NCBI GenBank assembly: GCA_003216895.1
Contig: QCID01000008.1
Span: 1-60,643, forward strand
DNA from: Prochlorococcus sp. AG-402-K04
GTDB lineage: Bacteria; Cyanobacteriota; Cyanobacteriia; PCC-6307; Cyanobiaceae
Reading direction: 5' to 3'
Length of the DNA stretch: 60,643 nt
Shown piece by piece: positions 1-12,507 of this stretch. Numbering within the stretch: position 1 is the stretch's first letter; each line of letters starts with the position of its first letter. Under the pieces are notes generated by a model that was not told the DNA's origin, did no database searches, and worked only from the letters and a program-made list of their open reading frames with translations. The position numbers and the translations under genes are program-made.

Positions 1-513
1 TGCAATTCCATCCCTTTTTTGACTCCTCCTCCTATTGAAGCAATTGCATTGGGAGCATTAAATTTAACGCCAGGTGTTCAAGTAAAAGATATTCTTAACA
101 AAGGGGTAAGCTTGAGATGCTGGAATAAAAAAAATGAAAAGCACATATGGCATTCTCTTTTTCTAGCAGGTCAAACATGGCCAACAAATAAACCTTTAGA
201 AATAATTTTAGCTGCTAGTATAAATAATCAATTAAGCATAGATTTAATTATTGGAGAGCCTCAAGAAGAAGGGTCAAATGAGATTATTTATATTAATGGA
301 TTACCCACTTTGAAAACGATAGATTCTAAAGACAAGGTAAAGAAGATAAATAATAATATTATTTCTATTCCTCTGGATCCTCCTGGTAAAATTGGTGAAG
401 ATTGTATTAAGTTAATTTTTAATATTAATGATAATTGTGAACTTGAAGTCGAAGGTATCGATTTACGAAATAATATTGAAATAACCAGTAAAAATCTTGG
501 AGTAATAAGATAA
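1..513 (+). CDS. Hsp70/DnaK-like protein, C-terminal part (partial)
   Basis: An open frame runs in from the left edge and stops at 513, so only the C-terminal ~170 residues are present. The piece begins with a PPIEAIALGALNLTPGV-like stretch, which resembles the end of an actin-fold Hsp70 ATPase domain (the 'EAVALGAL' region) followed by a beta-rich segment like the start of an Hsp70 substrate-binding domain. The acidic, lysine/asparagine-rich end has no EEVD-like tail. Cyanobacteria carry several divergent DnaK paralogs, and this looks like one of those rather than the main DnaK. A TTG at 19 lies inside the frame but is not a true start, because the frame is open from base 1. The gene converges on pyrR with 19 bases between. 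Family placement rests on residual similarity and is moderate. Confidence 0.6.
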   Translation, partial: CNSIPFLTPPPIEAIALGALNLTPGVQVKDILNKGVSLRCWNKKNEKHIWHSLFLAGQTWPTNKPLEIILAASINNQLSIDLIIGEPQEEGSNEIIYINGLPTLKTIDSKDKVKKINNNIISIPLDPPGKIGEDCIKLIFNINDNCELEVEGIDLRNNIEITSKNLGVIR

Positions 514-532
514 CTATCTTATATTTTTTATA

Positions 533-1093
533 TTAATTATTTTGATTTTTTTTACATAAAAAGATACCTTCTTCTCCATCAACCTCTCTCAATCTCAGAT
601 CAATAGTCTCATCTTTACTAGTTGGAACTAAACGCCCACAAAAATCAGGTTGAATTGGAACTTCTCTATGCCCCCTATCTACCATCGCAAGAAGCGTAAC
701 TCTTTTTGCTCTGCCCCATGAATTTAGGGCTTCTAGTGCTGCTTTGATAGTTCTTCCTGTGTATATCACATCATCTATTAAAACTACCTCTCTATCATCA
801 ACGGAGGAGGGTAAATCTGTTGCTTGGGCTATGCGAGTACCAACACTTGAAAGGTCATCTCTATGAAAAGTAGGATCCAAGCAACCACTCTGGACTGACT
901 GGCCAGATAATTGCTCTAAATATTTAGCTAATAACTTAGATAAATAAACTCCCCTAGTTGGTATTCCAACAAGCAATAATGAAGTAATGTCTGGAATCTT
1001 TTCCAAAATTTGAGAAGCCAATCTTTTTATGGTTCTATCAAGTTCTTTTTTTGAGAGGATTTCTATCTCTTTTTTTACTGCTTCATCTGGCAT
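533..1093 (-). CDS. pyrR: PyrR bifunctional pyrimidine regulator / uracil phosphoribosyltransferase
   Basis: 186 residues, the usual PyrR length. PyrR converts uracil plus PRPP to UMP and in many bacteria binds pyr mRNA to control attenuation. The PRPP-binding signature VVLIDDVIYTGRT is at residues 103-115, an LLVGIPTRGVYL segment at ~40-51, and the PyrR-typical VDRGHREVPIQPDFCG at ~138-153. No pyrimidine biosynthesis gene lies beside it, so the sequence gives no support for a cis-attenuation target. It is divergent from gpmI across 161 bases that hold an inverted repeat. In cyanobacteria the regulatory role is poorly established; the enzyme or salvage role is the safer inference. Confidence 0.9.
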   Translation of the reverse strand: MPDEAVKKEIEILSKKELDRTIKRLASQILEKIPDITSLLLVGIPTRGVYLSKLLAKYLEQLSGQSVQSGCLDPTFHRDDLSSVGTRIAQATDLPSSVDDREVVLIDDVIYTGRTIKAALEALNSWGRAKRVTLLAMVDRGHREVPIQPDFCGRLVPTSKDETIDLRLREVDGEEGIFLCKKNQNN

Positions 1094-1151
1094 ATTTTAA
1101 AGTCCTAAAAATTTTATTTTTTCTTAGGAATAGCTGAAATACTTTTTTAAT

Positions 1152-1204
1152 CTAATAGGGAAAAGCTAACCAAACATCAAAGTATTAGCCTCTTTACCTA
1201 TTAG
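1152..1204. repeat. 8-bp inverted repeat in the pyrR/gpmI intergenic region
   Basis: CTAATAGG at 1152-1159 is the exact reverse complement of CCTATTAG at 1197-1204, with 37 bases between. A further TCCTAA (1103-1108) and TTAGGA (1124-1129) pair lies closer to pyrR. These could be operator half-sites or mRNA stems in the divergent promoter region, or chance in AT-rich DNA. Confidence 0.3.
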
Positions 1205-1254
1205 GAAGTAATTTAATACGAAAGAAAAACATTATTAGTAACCAATTTCTTTGA

Positions 1255-2880
1255 ATGTCAAGCAGTAACACCGCTGTTTCAATAAGCAAAGGGAAAGTAG
1301 CGCCAGTAGTATTGGCGATACTTGATGGTTGGGGGCACTCTGAAGAAACTAATCACAATTCTATTAAACAAGCATCTACTCCTGTAATGGATGCTTTATG
1401 GCATGCCTATCCACACACACTTATCGAAGCGAGCGGTGCAGATGTTGGGCTACCAGATAATCAAATGGGTAACTCTGAGGTTGGACATCTAACTATTGGA
1501 GCGGGGAGGATAATTCAACAAGAATTGGTCCGAATATCTAATACAGTTAAAGAAAATAAATTAATTAAAAATACTGCTCTTAATGAATTTTCTAAATCTT
1601 TAAAAAAAAGAGGAGGAACTCTTCATATCATGGGACTTTGCTCAGATGGAGGGGTTCATAGCCATATAAATCATTTGTGCGGATTAATTCAATGGGCTGC
1701 TGAAAAAGACTTAACAAATCTCTCATTACACCTTTTTACTGATGGAAGAGACACCTCAGCAAAGAGTGCTTCAAAATATATAAAGAGAATAGAAACTACA
1801 ATCAAATCAACTGGTATAGGAGAGATTTCTTCAATTTGCGGAAGATATTGGGCTATGGATAGAGATAATCGATGGGAAAGAACTTTAAAAGCTTATGAAT
1901 TGCTTACTGATCCAAACTTTAGGATTAGTAATCTTTCAGCAGAAGAAAGTTTAAATAAAAGCTATGAAGAAGGCATAACTGATGAGTTTATTGAACCCAT
2001 CAGGCTTTCCTCCTCCTCGTTAAAGGATGGAGATGGAGTGGTTTTTTTTAATTTTCGCCCCGATAGAGCAAGGCAATTAGTAAAAGCTCTTAAATTAAAA
2101 GATTTTGATGGCTTTGAGAGAAAAAATAAAAGAGATATTGACTTATTAACTTTTACACAATATGAATCAGGACTTCCTGTATCAGTTGCTTTTCCGCCTG
2201 AGCCACTGAATGATTTATTAGGTCAAGTAGTCTCCAGTCACGGACTAAATCAATATCGGACTGCTGAAACCGAAAAATATCCCCACGTAACATACTTTTT
2301 GAATGGCGGTATTGAAAAGCCATTAAAAGGAGAGGTAAGACACCTTGTTCCATCTCCAAGAGTTGCAACTTATGATCTTCAACCCGAAATGTCAGCAGAC
2401 GAACTAACTGAAAGTTGCATCAAAGCAATTGAAACTGGAATTTACTCATTAGTGGTAATTAATTTTGCCAATCCGGATATGGTTGGACATTCTGGAATAA
2501 TGAAAGCAGCTATTAAAGCTAATGAAAAGGTTGATAGCTGCGTTGGTAAATTATTAAATTCAATAGGCAAATTAGGCGGATCACTACTAATAACAGCTGA
2601 TCATGGTAATTCCGAGATGATGTTAGGACCAGATGGCCAACCATGGACCGCACATACAACAAATCCTGTGCCAGTTATACTTGTAGAAGGCGAAAAACGT
2701 AAATTAAAAGGACATGGCAATGACATAAAACTTAGAGAGTGCGGAGGTGGATTATCTGATTTAGCTCCAACTCTCCTACACCTATTAAATTTACCAAAGC
2801 CAAAAGCAATGACTGGCTCAACACTTATTGAACCAATTAACATGCCTAAAAAGTCAAATCTTATTCCTCAACCTGCATAA
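1255..2880 (+). CDS. gpmI: 2,3-bisphosphoglycerate-independent phosphoglycerate mutase
   Basis: 541 residues, close to the family norm. It interconverts 3- and 2-phosphoglycerate in glycolysis and gluconeogenesis using two Mn ions. The alkaline-phosphatase-like fold shows in [12 protein letters not shown] (residues ~18-29, first metal aspartate), in [12 protein letters not shown] with the phosphoserine nucleophile at Ser74, in the substrate segments [10 protein letters not shown] and [12 protein letters not shown], and in the metal-binding stretches [13 protein letters not shown] and [11 protein letters not shown] near the C-terminus, followed by AHTTNPVPV. The start ATG at 1255 gives the expected N-terminus. 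secG follows 12 bases after the stop, so the two are probably co-transcribed. Confidence 0.97.
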   Translation: MSSSNTAVSISKGKVAPVVLAILDGWGHSEETNHNSIKQASTPVMDALWHAYPHTLIEASGADVGLPDNQMGNSEVGHLTIGAGRIIQQELVRISNTVKENKLIKNTALNEFSKSLKKRGGTLHIMGLCSDGGVHSHINHLCGLIQWAAEKDLTNLSLHLFTDGRDTSAKSASKYIKRIETTIKSTGIGEISSICGRYWAMDRDNRWERTLKAYELLTDPNFRISNLSAEESLNKSYEEGITDEFIEPIRLSSSSLKDGDGVVFFNFRPDRARQLVKALKLKDFDGFERKNKRDIDLLTFTQYESGLPVSVAFPPEPLNDLLGQVVSSHGLNQYRTAETEKYPHVTYFLNGGIEKPLKGEVRHLVPSPRVATYDLQPEMSADELTESCIKAIETGIYSLVVINFANPDMVGHSGIMKAAIKANEKVDSCVGKLLNSIGKLGGSLLITADHGNSEMMLGPDGQPWTAHTTNPVPVILVEGEKRKLKGHGNDIKLRECGGGLSDLAPTLLHLLNLPKPKAMTGSTLIEPINMPKKSNLIPQPA

Positions 2881-2892
2881 TAAATAAAAAAA

Positions 2893-3123
2893 ATGATCAT
2901 TCCACTTTTATCTTGGGCATGGGCAATTTCAGGAATTTTTTTAATACTATTAGTTCTTCTTCATAGCCCTAAAGGTGATGGAATGGGCGGCCTAGCATCT
3001 AGTGGAAGCTCCATGTTCACTAGTGCAAGTAGTGCAGAGTCAACCTTAAATAGAGCGACATGGGCATGCCTTATATTGTTTTTATCCCTGGCTGTTATTC
3101 TTAGCGCAGGATGGTTAAATTAA
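2893..3123 (+). CDS. secG: Preprotein translocase subunit SecG
   Basis: 76 residues with two predicted membrane helices (about residues 5-24 and 53-74) joined by a Gly/Ser-rich loop containing the SecG-typical SPKGDGMGGLASSGSSMF segment. SecG is the non-essential third subunit of the SecYEG channel and promotes SecA-driven translocation across the plasma and thylakoid membranes. It lies 12 bases behind gpmI, an arrangement I take to be an operon, and is followed by a bidirectional terminator facing groEL. Confidence 0.93.
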   Translation: MIIPLLSWAWAISGIFLILLVLLHSPKGDGMGGLASSGSSMFTSASSAESTLNRATWACLILFLSLAVILSAGWLN

Positions 3124-3227
3124 ATTTTGCGAATTTTTTTTAACTTAATCAATTTAATTCTTGATCTAATTTCATAAAAATTGAATGATTTATTTAAAAC
3201 CTAGCCTGATATATTTATTTCTTAAAT

Positions 3228-3266
3228 AAAAAAGAGAGACTGCTAATAACAATCTCTCTCTTTTAT
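3228..3266. terminator. Bidirectional intrinsic terminator between secG and groEL
   Basis: An AAAAGAGAGA arm (3230-3239) pairs with TCTCTCTTTT (3255-3264) around a 15-base loop. A-rich sequence on the left and T-rich sequence on the right make it read as a stem plus U-tract on both strands. It lies between the convergent ends of secG and groEL, where a shared terminator is expected. Confidence 0.7.
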
Positions 3267-3292
3267 TTAATCGAGGAAAATCAAGTGATTAT

Positions 3293-4939
<1,647 letters not shown>

Positions 4940-4988
4940 TTAATTTCGAAAAGTTTTTTGGTTTGAACTTCAGCTAAAAAGCTGAGTT

Positions 4989-5300
4989 TTAATTGACGAC
5001 AGCCAGAATGTCTTTCTCTGAGAGAAGTACGTACTCATCACTGCCAAGTTTGATATCAGTACCTGCGTACTTACTGTAGAGAACCTTGTCTCCAACACTT
5101 ACTTCAGGAGATTGACGGGAACCATCCTCGTTACGTTTTCCAGGACCAACCTGAGCAACTTCACCGACTTGAGGTTTCTCTTTAGCAGTGTCGGGAAGCA
5201 ATATGCCTCCCGCCGTCTTCTCTTCTGATTCAGAAACTTTTACAAATACACGATCTCCAAGTGGCTTAACAGTGGAGACGCTGAGAGATACAGCTGCCAT
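4989..5300 (-). CDS. groES: 10-kDa co-chaperonin GroES
   Basis: 103 residues, the normal size. GroES caps the GroEL ring through its mobile loop (here about [20 protein letters not shown], residues ~24-43). PLGDRVFVK near the start and [15 protein letters not shown] in the C-terminal half are diagnostic. It is the first gene of the groES-groEL operon and is divergent from atpD across 223 bases. A weak CIRCE-like inverted repeat lies just upstream and may bind the HrcA repressor. Confidence 0.97.
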
Positions 5301-5333
5301 AAATTAATGCAGTAGCAAAAAAAACAAAAGCGC

Positions 5334-5362
5334 TTAGCGCTGACTCGATAAAGAGTATTACT
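5334..5362 (-). promoter_or_regulatory. Degenerate CIRCE-like inverted repeat upstream of groES
   Basis: TTAGCGCTG (5334-5342) and GAGTATTAC (5353-5361) resemble the two halves of the CIRCE operator (TTAGCACTC-N9-GAGTGCTAA), matching 7 of 9 and 6 of 9 positions but with a 10-base spacer. ACTC/GAGT (5343-5346/5353-5356) is a perfect core. The location, 34 bases upstream of the groES start, is right for HrcA control. The match is weak, and no hrcA gene is visible in this window. Confidence 0.3.
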
Positions 5363-5463
5363 CATTACCAACGGTATTAATTTATGCATCTAAGTAGTCT
5401 CAAGACCACATATATTCTGTGCGGTTGACCGAACACTGAAAAAAAATGCCTGTGAAGTGGTAG

Positions 5464-6990
<1,527 letters not shown>

Positions 6991-7047
6991 AATCTTTTTT
7001 TCTTACTCAATCACCTTCAGTCAACGTTTTTCTAAAATCCAAAAGAA

Positions 7048-7455
7048 ATGTCTTTAACTCTACGAGTTCTTGCTCCTGATCAGAGCGTATTTGACGATAC
7101 TGCTGATGAAATAATACTTCCTAGCACTACTGGGCTATTGGGAGTATTACCTGGTCACATTTCGATGGTTACTGCTATTGATTTTGGTGTATTAAGGGTT
7201 TTAAAAAACGGTAATTGGGATTCAATCGCACTTAGTGGGGGTTTCGCAGAAGTGGAATCCAATGAGGTTACAGTTTTAGTAAATAAAGCTGAAATGGGAA
7301 AAAATATTGACTCTGCTAAAGCTGAGGCTGAATTAGAACAAGCTAAAAATCAACTAAGTCAAACTCAGGATAAAGAAACTTCCCCTGAAAAGATCAAAGC
7401 TCAAGAAGCATTAAATAAAGCTAAAGCTTGGTTTAATGCTTCAAAATCTGACTAA
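7048..7455 (+). CDS. atpC: ATP synthase F1 subunit epsilon
   Basis: 135 residues. The N-terminal beta-sandwich shows TLRVLAPDQSVFD and STTGLLGVLPGHISMVTAID, the epsilon signature, and the C-terminal ~45 residues form the charged helical hairpin that regulates ATP hydrolysis. It is part of the central stalk with gamma. It follows atpD by 57 bases and converges with the PSRP-3 gene across 44 very AT-rich bases; the A/T runs there could end transcription, but no GC-bearing stem is visible. Confidence 0.96.
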   Translation: MSLTLRVLAPDQSVFDDTADEIILPSTTGLLGVLPGHISMVTAIDFGVLRVLKNGNWDSIALSGGFAEVESNEVTVLVNKAEMGKNIDSAKAEAELEQAKNQLSQTQDKETSPEKIKAQEALNKAKAWFNASKSD

Positions 7456-7499
7456 AAAAATATTTTTTCTCTTTGAACAAAATTTTTTTCAATAATTTT

Positions 7500-8018
<519 letters not shown>

Positions 8019-8202
8019 CTAACAAATTACTAACCTAACAGGAACTAGGACCTATTTGAATTACTAAGGTAGGAATTCAAAAGGTTTTCTACTATTTGAT
8101 AATGATGGGTTTATGAAAGCAGAAAAATATCTAGGGAAATTCCATTCATCATGGACAATTTAATTAAACAGATTTTCTTAGAAATTTTCTAAATTAATTC
8201 CA

Positions 8203-9522
8203 TCAATTTTCCAAATCAATCACATTCTTAGTCGCACTACGACTCAAAACTTCTACAGAGTCTTTTGTTACTAAAACATCATCTTCAATGCGAATCCCAA
8301 TACCCTTCCACTTTTCATCTATCTCAGGCTGACCCTCTGGTACTGGTAAACGGTCACTGATGTATATGCCAGGTTCAACTGTTAAAACCATTCCTGGTTC
8401 AAGCTTGAGATGATAATCACCAAGTCGATATGCCCCTACATCATGAACATCTAGACCTAACCAATGCCCGGTTCGATGCATATACAAATGAGAGTAAGCT
8501 TCTTGTTCAATTATCGAATCCACACCACCAACTAGCAGGCCAATATCAACTAAGCCCTCAACAAGATGCTTCAAGGCAGTCATATGAACATTCTCCGCGT
8601 TATCACCTGGGCGAACACATTGAATTGCGGCTTCTTGAGCTATGAGAGTAATTTCATATAAAGCTTTTTGTTCTCCAGAAAATTTTCCATTAGCAGGAAA
8701 GGTTCTTGTAATGTCGCCATTGTAATAATCATCCAACGAGCAACCTGCATCTATCAAAACAAGATCGCCATCTCTTATGAGTGCATTATTTGCCGTGTAA
8801 TGAAGTACACATGCATTGTCTCCGGAAGCAATGATTGAACCATAAGCAGGTCCCCTTGTCCCTTTTTCAAGAAAATATTTTTCTATTTGAGCTTGTAAAT
8901 CTCTCTCATTCATCCCTGGACGAGCAAATTCTCTAACTATCTCATGGCCCTCTGCAGAAATTTTTGATGCAATACGCATCCGTTCTATCTCAAAATCATC
9001 CTTACGAAGTCGTAGATCATGAAGTATTGGGCAAGGCGCAATCATCGATAATGGAGCAAGGCCACTTCTAGGAAGTTTTTGTAAATGCTCAGACCAAGTT
9101 TTCAAAACCAAAGGCTCCAAATGTGGATGTTTCCCAACTCGGAAAGCAATCCCCTCGGCTCCTTTTAAATAATGAGGCAATAGGTTAGGTAATTCATTCA
9201 AAGGATGAGATATATCAACATCAAAATTATCTAAAACTCCTTTTGTTCCCCATCTAAAGCCTGTCCAAACTTCTGCACCAGACTCTTTGGGCAAGACGAA
9301 TAGTACATATTGTTCTCCCTTAGGTTTATGAGGTAAAAACAAAGCCACTGCATTTGGCTCGTCAAAACCAGTTAAGTACCAAAAATCACTATTTTGACGG
9401 AATGGATACTCACAATCTGCATGATGAGTGACTAATTCTGCCGCTGGGATGACAGCCGCATGAGAACCTAAATGTGACAAAAATATGTCTCTACGGCGAC
9501 GAAAAACACTTGAATCAGACAC
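8203..9522 (-). CDS. pepP: Xaa-Pro aminopeptidase (aminopeptidase P)
   Basis: 439 residues from the chosen start. It removes N-terminal residues preceding proline using a dinuclear Mn site. The N-terminal domain contains YPFRQNSDFWYLTGFDEPNAV, and the C-terminal 'pita-bread' domain has metal ligands in LIDAGCSLDDYYNGDITRTFP, in HRTGHWLGLDVHDVG, and in VLTVEPGIY plus GIRIEDDVLV. I place the start at the GTG at 9522 because AGGAGT stands six bases upstream of it; an ATG at 9555 would add 11 residues. It is divergent from the CNNM-type gene at 9619. Confidence 0.95.
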   Translation of the reverse strand: MSDSSVFRRRRDIFLSHLGSHAAVIPAAELVTHHADCEYPFRQNSDFWYLTGFDEPNAVALFLPHKPKGEQYVLFVLPKESGAEVWTGFRWGTKGVLDNFDVDISHPLNELPNLLPHYLKGAEGIAFRVGKHPHLEPLVLKTWSEHLQKLPRSGLAPLSMIAPCPILHDLRLRKDDFEIERMRIASKISAEGHEIVREFARPGMNERDLQAQIEKYFLEKGTRGPAYGSIIASGDNACVLHYTANNALIRDGDLVLIDAGCSLDDYYNGDITRTFPANGKFSGEQKALYEITLIAQEAAIQCVRPGDNAENVHMTALKHLVEGLVDIGLLVGGVDSIIEQEAYSHLYMHRTGHWLGLDVHDVGAYRLGDYHLKLEPGMVLTVEPGIYISDRLPVPEGQPEIDEKWKGIGIRIEDDVLVTKDSVEVLSRSATKNVIDLEN

Positions 9523-9618
9523 AAAAATACTCCTATTTACTCTTAAGGATGGCAAGAGAACTAACTTAGTGGAAAAATAAAAGCAAAAGATCCTTACTCT
9601 TTAAAAAATCTCTAGGGG

Positions 9619-10614
9619 ATGACCCAAGACATTCTGCTCTTAACTGCTCTTGTTGCGGTTGTTTTAATTGGTTCCGCAATGTGCTCAGGAATAGAGGCAG
9701 CGCTATTGGCTGTTAATCCATTACACGTACATGAGCTAGCAACAAGAAGTCCAAAAGTATTAGGCGCTAGGAGATTGGAAAAATTACGTCACAGACTTGG
9801 AAGGACTTTAACTGTCGTAACAATTGCTAATAACAGTTTCAATATATTTGGAAGTCTGATGGTTGGTAGCTACGCAAGTTTTATATTCCAAAATCGAATT
9901 GGATATCTAATGCCAATATTTTCTATTGGCCTGACCATTCTTGTTTTACTTCTTGGAGAAATTGTACCCAAAGCTCTTGGCACAAGACTTGCATTGCAAA
10001 TCAGTTTAACCAGCGCTCCTATTCTTGATTTCTTAAGTGTAATAATGAGACCATTGCTAATATTTTTAGAACGTCTATTGCCAATTATCACTGCCAAGAG
10101 TGAGCTAACAACAGACGAAGAAGAAATAAGACAGATGGCTAAACTTGGCTCTCAAATTGGTCAAATTGAAGCTGACGAAGCTGCAATGATATCCAAAGTT
10201 TTCCAGCTAAATGATCTCACAGCGAAAGATCTTATGACTCCTAGGGTTGCTGCCCCTACACTCCCAGGAAGAGTTTCTCTACAATCTGTCAAATTAAACT
10301 TATTAGAGAATAATTCAACCTGGTGGGTAGTACTAGGTGAAGAAGTAGACAAGGTCGTTGGTGTTGCTAACCGTGAAAAGCTATTAACCTCTTTACTTCG
10401 AGGAGACTCCCATCTAACACCCTACGAGCTGAGCGAAAATGTAGAGTTTGTACCAGAAATGATTCGAGTAGACAGATTACTTCTTGGATTCAATAACGAC
10501 AAAAGAGGTGTAAGAGTCGTGGTAGATGAATTCGGAGGATTTGTTGGATTAGTTGGAGCAGAAGCTGTATTAGCAGTATTAGCTGGTTGGTGGGGGAAGT
10601 CAAAACATGATTAA
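9619..10614 (+). CDS. CNNM/DUF21 membrane protein with CBS region (short hemolysin-C/CorC-like family)
   Basis: 331 residues. The N-terminal ~150 residues form a DUF21/CNNM transmembrane domain, with MCSGIEAALLAVNP and a GEIVPKALGTRLA motif near residue 115 typical of the family. A CBS-like region follows, with the characteristic LNDLTAKDLMTPR at ~195-207 and VVDEFGGFVGLV near 300. The usual C-terminal CorC/HlyC domain is missing, so the protein is shorter than the common ~430-residue form. CNNM proteins are linked to Mg and other divalent cation movement; transport here is not shown. Its stop overlaps the next gene's start by 8 bases, implying translational coupling with the GTPase. Confidence 0.85.
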   Translation: MTQDILLLTALVAVVLIGSAMCSGIEAALLAVNPLHVHELATRSPKVLGARRLEKLRHRLGRTLTVVTIANNSFNIFGSLMVGSYASFIFQNRIGYLMPIFSIGLTILVLLLGEIVPKALGTRLALQISLTSAPILDFLSVIMRPLLIFLERLLPIITAKSELTTDEEEIRQMAKLGSQIGQIEADEAAMISKVFQLNDLTAKDLMTPRVAAPTLPGRVSLQSVKLNLLENNSTWWVVLGEEVDKVVGVANREKLLTSLLRGDSHLTPYELSENVEFVPEMIRVDRLLLGFNNDKRGVRVVVDEFGGFVGLVGAEAVLAVLAGWWGKSKHD

Positions 10615-11926
10615 CAAAATAGATATACCTACAAAATGCAAGCTTTTACTTAGTCAATGGAAGGAAAATTTAAATCTTACTAATTATGAAAGAGCTAAAT
10701 TTAAAAACGTTTTAAACCAGCTAGATTTTCAAATAGAAAAATTAGAAGAAAAAGAACTACAAATATCAGTATATGGACGTGTAGGAGTTGGGAAATCAAG
10801 CTTATTAAATGCATTAATTAAAAAGCAAATATTTCCAACTGATATACTAAACGGTAATACAAAGACAATTAAATCCTATACATGGGAAAAAAGATTTAAA
10901 AGCATAAAAAAGGTTGAATTAATTGATTTCCCTGGTTCAGATGATGTAAATAATAACAAAGAAAAACAAAATTTTGATTATTTACTAAATTCAGATTTAA
11001 TTCTTTTTGTAATTGATAGTGACATATCTCGAATCGAACTGAATTCAATTGAAGATCTATTAAGAAATAAAAAGCCCATATTAATAGTCTTAAACCGTTG
11101 TGATCAATGGAATATGAAAGAGACAAAACTAATAATATCTAGTATTCACAGAAAATTATCATTTTGCAAACAAAAGATAAAAATTTCTCTAGTATCATCA
11201 TCACCAAGGGATGCAAAAATAAAACCAGATGGAACTGTTAGAAGTGAACAAAAAATGCCTAAAGTTAATATTTTCAATAACGAGCTTCAAGATATTATTG
11301 ATAAAAGAGGTGAACTATTTCTTTGTATAAATAGTCTAAGAATTGCAGATAAATTCTACAAATTACTTAAGGAGAATCGACTACTTAAAAAGAAAGAAGA
11401 AGCACAAAGTTTAATTGGCAAGTATGCAACCTTAAAAGCCTCGGGAGTAGCAATTAATCCTTTTTTAATGATTGACCTTATTACTGGTCTAGCTTTTGAT
11501 AGTGCTCTTATCATCCAACTAAGCAAATTATATGGTTTAGAAATAGGTGGCCCCTCCGCCAGACAATTAGTTAAAAAGCTTGGTTTTCAAAATTCATTGC
11601 TAGGGGGGGCACAAATAGGAATACAAATTACTTTAAATACTTTCAAGCAAATACTTATACTTGCTGCACCTCTTACTGGTGGATTAAGCCTTGCGCCTAC
11701 TGCTCCAATAGCTATTGTTCAAGCTGCTATTGCTATTCATACAACAAAGCTTATCGGTCGTCTCGCAGCTTATAAATTTCTAATGGGGACAAATAGGAAT
11801 GATGGAAGACCTCGATTGATGTTGAACTATCTTCTTAAAAAGAATTCAGACTTAAGAATAATGCTTGGTGACTTTCAATTTCTTACACCAAGTACGGAAA
11901 AAAATAAAAATTATTTATTACCATGA
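10607..11926 (+). CDS. Membrane-associated GTPase (YcjF/DUF697-like)
   Basis: 439 residues. The GTPase core has the P-loop GRVGVGKS at 57-64, a G3 motif IDFPG at ~106-110 and a G4 motif NRCD at 163-166 in place of NKxD. The C-terminal half carries two hydrophobic, Gly/Ala-rich segments (~280-305 and ~340-375), as in GTPase-DUF697 proteins, suggesting membrane association. Related cyanobacterial proteins are annotated only as small GTPases, and I know of no assigned function. It overlaps the CNNM gene by 8 bases and nadD by 4, so all four genes at 9.6-14.2 kb form one operon. Codon use is more AT-rich than the neighbours. Confidence 0.75.
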   Translation: MINKIDIPTKCKLLLSQWKENLNLTNYERAKFKNVLNQLDFQIEKLEEKELQISVYGRVGVGKSSLLNALIKKQIFPTDILNGNTKTIKSYTWEKRFKSIKKVELIDFPGSDDVNNNKEKQNFDYLLNSDLILFVIDSDISRIELNSIEDLLRNKKPILIVLNRCDQWNMKETKLIISSIHRKLSFCKQKIKISLVSSSPRDAKIKPDGTVRSEQKMPKVNIFNNELQDIIDKRGELFLCINSLRIADKFYKLLKENRLLKKKEEAQSLIGKYATLKASGVAINPFLMIDLITGLAFDSALIIQLSKLYGLEIGGPSARQLVKKLGFQNSLLGGAQIGIQITLNTFKQILILAAPLTGGLSLAPTAPIAIVQAAIAIHTTKLIGRLAAYKFLMGTNRNDGRPRLMLNYLLKKNSDLRIMLGDFQFLTPSTEKNKNYLLP

Positions 11927-12507
11927 AAGCAAAAATAAATTCAATAGCCTTATTTGGGACAAGTGCTGATCCTCCAACTTTGGGTCACGAGGCTTTGTTG
12001 AGTGAATTAACAAAAATCTTCCCAAAAGTCATAACTTGGGCAAGTGATAACCCTGATAAAAAGCATCAAATTCCACTTCAAAAAAGAACTCAGCTTTTAA
12101 GAATTCTTGTAAAAAAAATCTCACATCCTAAATTAGAGCTAGTTCAAGAATTGAGTAGTCCAAGAACTATTATTACTATCAAAAAAGCTTTACAACTATG
12201 GCCTGACGCAAATTTCAGCTTTGTAATTGGTAGTGATTTAGCTGTTCAAATTCCAAAGTGGCTTAACGCTAAGTCTATTCTCGACAATGCCAGAATAGCT
12301 ATCGCAATGAGAGATGGTTGGCCAATTAGCGAGAACCAATTAGAAAAGATTGAAAAGCTTGGCGGTGAAATTGATCTATTACCTTTTACCATACCTGAAT
12401 CATCAAGTTCAAAATTTAGAGAGAAACCGCAAAAAATACTTGTCCCTCAAGAACTTGTCCCATTGCTACTTGAAGAAAATCTATACGGTCTGGCAGATAG
12501 CAGATAA
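11923..12507 (+). CDS. nadD: Nicotinate-nucleotide adenylyltransferase
   Basis: 194 residues. It transfers AMP from ATP to nicotinate mononucleotide, the penultimate step of NAD synthesis. The nucleotidyltransferase motif appears as FGTSADPPTLGHEALL (residues ~10-25, equivalent to the (H/T)xGH signature), VIGSDLAVQIPKWLN corresponds to the FxxGxD region, and ESSSSKFRE replaces the usual ISSTxIR loop. The start overlaps the GTPase stop as ATGA and the stop overlaps the nadE start, which suits coupled expression of the last two NAD-forming enzymes. Confidence 0.9.
   Translation: MKAKINSIALFGTSADPPTLGHEALLSELTKIFPKVITWASDNPDKKHQIPLQKRTQLLRILVKKISHPKLELVQELSSPRTIITIKKALQLWPDANFSFVIGSDLAVQIPKWLNAKSILDNARIAIAMRDGWPISENQLEKIEKLGGEIDLLPFTIPESSSSKFREKPQKILVPQELVPLLLEENLYGLADSR

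Noticed and set aside
19-21. TTG at 19 as a gene start
   Set aside because: The frame is open from base 1 and the homologous Hsp70-like sequence begins before it, so the gene enters from outside the window.
7456-7499. Terminator between atpC and the PSRP-3 gene
   Set aside because: Only A and T runs are present, without a GC-bearing stem, so a hairpin terminator cannot be supported.
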